Source: Nitrospiraceae bacterium (lineage in GTDB: Bacteria; Nitrospirota; Nitrospiria; Nitrospirales; Nitrospiraceae). Taken from it: DNA of 46,013 bases. Positions 43,294-46,013 of the stretch are shown here, in pieces (position 1 is the first letter of the stretch; each line of letters starts with the position of its first letter). The stretch covers positions 1-46,013 of the forward strand of contig JABFSG010000037.1 in the NCBI GenBank assembly GCA_013140715.1. Reading direction: 5' to 3'. The notes beneath the pieces are model-generated. The model was not told the DNA's origin and did no database searches. It saw only the letters and a list, made by a program, of their open reading frames with translations. The translations under genes and the position numbers were made by a program.

Positions 43294-43797
43294 ATGCAGA
43301 AACACCGCATCATCACCGGTCTTGTGCTGGCTTTGGTGACCGCCTGCCCGTCTCTCTCATGGGCCGATTTTTCTGCGAGAGTTGTGACTGTCCATGAGGG
43401 CGATCGTCTCACGATTCGTCACAGTGGGCGAAGCGAGACGGTTTATCTCAAAGATATCGATTGCCCGGAACTCAAGCAGCCCTATGGAAAGCAGGCCAAG
43501 CATGTGACGGCCGCTATCGTCGGGAACCGCGACGTGGTCGTTCGAGCGCTCGCGCGGGACAAGCAGGGCCGGATGTCGGCAGAGATTCTCCTCCTTCCAA
43601 ACGGACCGAATGTGGGGCGTGAGTTGGTGAAGGAGGGGTTGGCCTGGTGGCAGAAGGCAGGTTCCGGTGATCCGAGTCTCGGAGACCTCGAAGAACTTGC
43701 CAGGGCCGAGCATAGGGGCCTCTGGTCGGAGCCAGATCCAGTGCCGCCCTGGAAGTGGAAAGCCACTAAGAAGACCAGCCGGAAGTATTCGAACTAG
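43294..43797 (+). CDS. Secreted SNase-fold (thermonuclease-like) protein
   Basis: A 167-residue exported protein with a signal peptide (cleavage near LSWADFS) and the staphylococcal nuclease fold: VVTVHEGDRLTI, DIDCPELKQPYGKQAK and DKQGRMSAEI, then GRELVKEGLAWWQK. Compared with SNase, the Glu of DxPE (Glu43 in SNase) and the Arg of the GR motif (Arg87) are kept, but the catalytic Arg35 position reads Tyr in TVYLKDID. Nuclease activity is therefore uncertain. The C-terminus ends in a basic tail. The ATG at 43294 begins the signal peptide. Confidence 0.85.
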   Translation: MQKHRIITGLVLALVTACPSLSWADFSARVVTVHEGDRLTIRHSGRSETVYLKDIDCPELKQPYGKQAKHVTAAIVGNRDVVVRALARDKQGRMSAEILLLPNGPNVGRELVKEGLAWWQKAGSGDPSLGDLEELARAEHRGLWSEPDPVPPWKWKATKKTSRKYSN

Positions 43798-43902
43798 CCT
43801 TTTCCCTTCGCTATACCCGAGATCTCTCATTTCCTCTGTATCGTCCCTCACCGTGCCCGAAAGGGTGCGTATTGCATAACGCGATATTGGCTCGTTATGG
43901 CT

Positions 43903-43942
43903 GGCCCCTGCCTGAGACAGAATGTTTCAAGCAGGGGCTGGG
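43903..43942. terminator. Long hairpin between convergent genes
   Basis: GCCCCTGC at 43904 pairs with GCAGGGGC near 43932, extending inward with TGAGACA/TGTTTCA (one mismatch and one G-U pair) to a three-base loop. It lies between the convergent SNase-like and OmpA genes. There is no T-run, so a bidirectional terminator is only likely. Confidence 0.5.
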
Positions 43943-43950
43943 ATACTGCG

Positions 43951-44745
43951 TTAACTGCCGGAAGCCGGATCGGCTGTCGAGGGATCGGCAAGGGAGGGTA
44001 GTAGATTGTCCATCAGCGCGCCATGGCTTTCTGTGTGGCTGTTCTGATCATTCTTCGATTGGATCGGTTCGGTAGTTTGCGGCTCCGTAGCGACAGTGGA
44101 AAGGATCATATGGTCCTTCCCGATCTTGCGGATTTCGAGATGCACCCGCCGATTCATGTTGCGGCAGACGTCGCTATTATCGAGACAGAGTACGCCATCT
44201 TTTCCGAGACTCACGACTTTAATCTGATGTTCCGCCACGCCGGCATTGACTAACTCCGTCTTTACAGTCTCAGCCCGCTTCATTCCCAGTTTCATGTTGT
44301 AATCGGTCGATCCCTGCCGGTCTGTATAGCCCTGGACAAGAATGCCGAGGTCTGGATCCTGCTTTGCCAGGTTGGCCTGTGTGGCCAGAATCGCCTTGGC
44401 TTCGTCTGTGAGCCCCTTGCGACCCACCTCAAAATAGAGGTCGGTATGGATGCTGTCCAGTTTGAAGCTGGTCGTGGGGGCTGTCTGGTTATGCACGATC
44501 GGCTTGACTGGCGGGATCGTGCTGGTCTTGAGCACATGGGCGATGTGATTGTTGGCCAGGGGCTCAGTCGAGGCCTTCACGGTATAAGACTGGTCCTGCC
44601 CTGAGTAGTACCAGAAGGCTCCGATGACGATGGCAACGGCCATGACCAGCCCGCCTATGAGATAGACCTCCTTGCTGTCCTTACTCGGCCCGACAATGGT
44701 GGGAGAAATATTGCCTGATGAAACCGACGATGCTGGATTCTGCAT
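43951..44745 (-). CDS. OmpA-domain protein with N-terminal TM helix
   Basis: A 264-residue envelope protein with one TM helix at about 27-48 and a C-terminal OmpA-like peptidoglycan-binding domain. The domain starts near FKLDSIHTDLYFEVGRKGL and has the classical VQGYTDRQGSTDYNMKLG and the later NRRVHLEIR. A low-complexity tail of about 50 residues follows, rich in Ser, Thr and Asp. It resembles PAL/MotB-type anchors rather than OmpA itself. The ribosome site AAGGAGG is eight bases before the ATG. No flagellar or Tol genes are nearby. Confidence 0.88.
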   Translation of the reverse strand: MQNPASSVSSGNISPTIVGPSKDSKEVYLIGGLVMAVAIVIGAFWYYSGQDQSYTVKASTEPLANNHIAHVLKTSTIPPVKPIVHNQTAPTTSFKLDSIHTDLYFEVGRKGLTDEAKAILATQANLAKQDPDLGILVQGYTDRQGSTDYNMKLGMKRAETVKTELVNAGVAEHQIKVVSLGKDGVLCLDNSDVCRNMNRRVHLEIRKIGKDHMILSTVATEPQTTEPIQSKNDQNSHTESHGALMDNLLPSLADPSTADPASGS

Positions 44746-45217
44746 GGTGCGATCCTCCTTCTTCGTGAAACGTGAAAGGTTAAAAGTTTTAAGACCTGCT
44801 CGGCTTCGGCTCTGAGTTACCTCCTTTCCAACCGTTTGCGCTCTGCGCCGATGGGCCAGTGCTTGAGCAACCGGAATGCCGGTGTTTCGAAGAGAAGGAA
44901 GCGAAGAGGAGTTGAGGAAAATTCAGGGGTTCAGAAGGTGAGGAAGAGGCGCGTTTGATGCGGGGAGGTTTGAACCTGCATGGGATGCGGGGATGGACCC
45001 GCAAAGACATGGGGCCTGATGACCTTCTGTGCTCACGCAACGCGCGCCCTCAGAAGGGCTTCGCCTGGGCTAATGGCACGTCTCGGCGTGCCAGTGGGTG
45101 GGCGGGTGAGAAAATTGCGCGCAGTGGAAGGTCAATCAGTCCCCATCCCTGAGAGGTAACGAGCTAGCTTGGAAGGAGCAATTATATTTTCGATGCGTGC
45201 AGTGAAGGACGGTCTGG
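44746..45217. other. Gap between OmpA-domain gene and hicA, with a GTGAA word and repeat copy 1
   Basis: No gene seen. A GTGAAACGTGAAAG word is at 44766, and the structured repeat copy 1 spans 45020-45134. The remainder near 44900-45000 is purine-rich without clear coding signs. Confidence 0.5.
45020..45134. repeat. Structured repeat, copy 1
   Basis: About 115 bases bounded by the perfect inverted ends TGACCTTC (45020) and GAAGGTCA (45127). Two inner hairpins are seen: GCCCT/AGGGC (near 45046-45059) and TGGCACG/CGTGCCA (45074 and 45087) around a TCTCGG loop. Later shared words are GGGCGGGTG and TTGCGCGCAGT. Copy 2 is at 45706. Confidence 0.8.
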
Positions 45218-45403
45218 CTAGGGCTTCGGAACTTCTAAGTCTTTGCAGATCTTGTGAGCGAGGAAATCGTTGATCTCTCGATGGCGGGGCACGGTTGACG
45301 TTTTTCCGGCAGACCGGTTCACGTAGACACTATGACTTCCGCCTTCACGAAGGAGCTGTACACCGTGGCGTTCGAGGTGACGAATCAGATCGATCCGTTT
45401 CAT
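45218..45403 (-). CDS. hicA: HicA family toxin (mRNA interferase)
   Basis: A 61-residue protein of the HicA double-stranded-RNA-binding fold, with catalytic His24 in REGGSHSVYVN and the later VPRHREINDFLA typical for the family. HicA toxins cleave mRNA independently of ribosomes. It overlaps the upstream hicB by four bases, so it is translationally coupled, with antitoxin first. The length matches the family. It looks intact. Whether it is active here is not shown. Confidence 0.9.
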   Translation of the reverse strand: MKRIDLIRHLERHGVQLLREGGSHSVYVNRSAGKTSTVPRHREINDFLAHKICKDLEVPKP

Positions 45404-45621
45404 GAAATGGAGGCGAGAGGCTCACGGATCACGATCTTATTTCCGAGAGATTCTTCTGCTAATGCACGGTTCGACTCCAATACCAACTGGACAGCCTCTT
45501 GAAGGTTGGTCCGGGCTTCATCAAGCGTGTCTCCCTGCGTGTTTGCGCCGGGTAATTCTTCGACAAACCCAATATACCCCTCTGGCACTTGTTGGAAAAC
45601 AGCGGTCAATTGTTCCTTCAT
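45400..45621 (-). CDS. hicB: HicB family antitoxin, short form
   Basis: A 73-residue HicB/UPF0150 protein that should bind and block HicA. The family core is visible: EGYIGFVEELPGANTQGDTLDEARTNL. The protein ends soon after the RNase H-like core with no room for the C-terminal RHH or HTH DNA-binding domain found in longer HicB proteins, so self-repression may differ. The start at 45621 is set by the ribosome site AAGGAG; a longer upstream extension to 45984 runs through repeat copy 2 and is rejected. Confidence 0.88.
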   Translation of the reverse strand: MKEQLTAVFQQVPEGYIGFVEELPGANTQGDTLDEARTNLQEAVQLVLESNRALAEESLGNKIVIREPLASIS

Positions 45622-46013
45622 AGCCGTAGTCTCCTTACGCGCGAAGTATAGCAGAATGAATAGGCCCTTCCCACTTTCTGCCAGAAGAAAATGGGGAGAG
45701 AGTGGCCAGGTGCCCTTCTTGCTCGCAGAACGCGCACGGTGAAACTGTGCTCGCCTGGGGCAAGAGCGTGTCTCGGCGCGCTCGGGGTTGGGCGGGTGGA
45801 AAAGTTGCGCGCAGTAAAGGGCGACCTGGCTAGTCCCCCTGCAGTGAAGATAAACGACCTTTAGGTGTGTGGATAAGCGCAGGCGGTTGCAGTAGACTTG
45901 CCCACAACAGACTACTGAGGGTGTACTGCTTGGCCTTAAAAGCAGGTTGGAGCAGAACTTGGGAAGGAAGTCGAAGATTCGCATCTTATGCCGATCCGTC
46001 TAAACATTGTTAG
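45622..46013. other. End of window after hicB, with repeat copy 2
   Basis: No gene is supported. The structured repeat copy 2 spans 45706-45829. The last 180 bases show no clear feature. Confidence 0.5.
45706..45829. repeat. Structured repeat, copy 2
   Basis: About 124 bases with ends CCAGGTGCCCTT (45706) and AAGGGCGACCTGG, inverted with one inserted base. Inner hairpins GCACGGT/ACTGTGC and GAGCGTG/CGCGCTC keep the position and TCTCGG loop of copy 1 but have different stem bases. Same orientation as copy 1. Confidence 0.8.

Noticed and set aside
44955-45152. Small frame across the structured repeat near hicA
   Set aside because: It covers repeat copy 1 and has no ribosome site or domain.
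1-46013. CRISPR arrays, integrases, transposases or prophage genes
   Set aside because: I found no regularly spaced direct repeats and no recombinase or phage-type proteins.

Overview
The window looks like a chromosomal segment of a Nitrospira-type bacterium (a nitrite-oxidising or comammox relative, phylum Nitrospirota). This is inferred from gene content and not from a marker gene. The pointers are hopanoid and MEP-pathway genes, a Rieske/cytochrome b complex interleaved with two CydA-like membrane proteins and five c-type cytochromes, and a periplasmic protein resembling the haem-b gamma subunit of ethylbenzene dehydrogenase, the family to which nitrite oxidoreductase NxrC belongs. Nothing here looks like a prophage or a transposase-bearing element. 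Most genes are ordinary chromosomal genes with Shine-Dalgarno sites.

Layout. 1-2.1 kb: a BamD/YfiO-like TPR lipoprotein (minus) divergent from a KAS III (fabH). 2.2-6.6 kb: a phosphate module, with a DUF47/PhoU-like protein and PiT transporter (plus) converging on phoB-phoR (minus). 6.9-11.8 kb: ispH and smc. 12-20 kb: squalene-hopene cyclase and the hopanoid nucleosidase hpnG, then an Mla-type lipid transport run (mlaE, mlaF, mlaD, mlaC) followed by two outer-membrane barrel proteins: an Omp85 barrel without POTRA domains and a DUF3187 protein. 20.1-25.4 kb: dxs, ispG, tRNA-Cys, hpnH and a small unknown gene. 25.6-38.6 kb: the respiratory region. 38.6-41.7 kb: a UbiA prenyltransferase and a caspase-fold lipoprotein that lacks the catalytic dyad. 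41.7-46 kb: tRNA-Thr, a zinc-ribbon protein, a receiver-only response regulator, a secreted SNase-fold protein, an OmpA-domain protein and a hicBA toxin-antitoxin pair flanked by two copies of a structured repeat.

How the genes fit together. dxs, ispG and ispH supply isoprenoid precursors. Shc makes the hopanoid skeleton. HpnH and HpnG start the extended C35 hopanoid side chain. The Mla genes directly behind hpnG suggest that hopanoid synthesis and envelope lipid transport are handled together. The respiratory region encodes a quinol:cytochrome c type core (Rieske plus cytochrome b) built into a longer series of CydA-like, cytochrome c and haem-b genes with tight spacing. I read it as one large, unusual electron-transfer complex. 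UbiA next to it would make a quinone.

The most interesting material is (i) this composite respiratory cluster, including two CydA paralogues without CydB, a Rieske protein with a fused N-terminal PRC-barrel-like domain and an unknown membrane protein with a His/Cys cluster; (ii) the hopanoid-Mla-POTRA-less barrel association; (iii) several families of dispersed intergenic repeats, one of which shows covarying hairpin stems between copies; and (iv) the pseudo-caspase lipoprotein.
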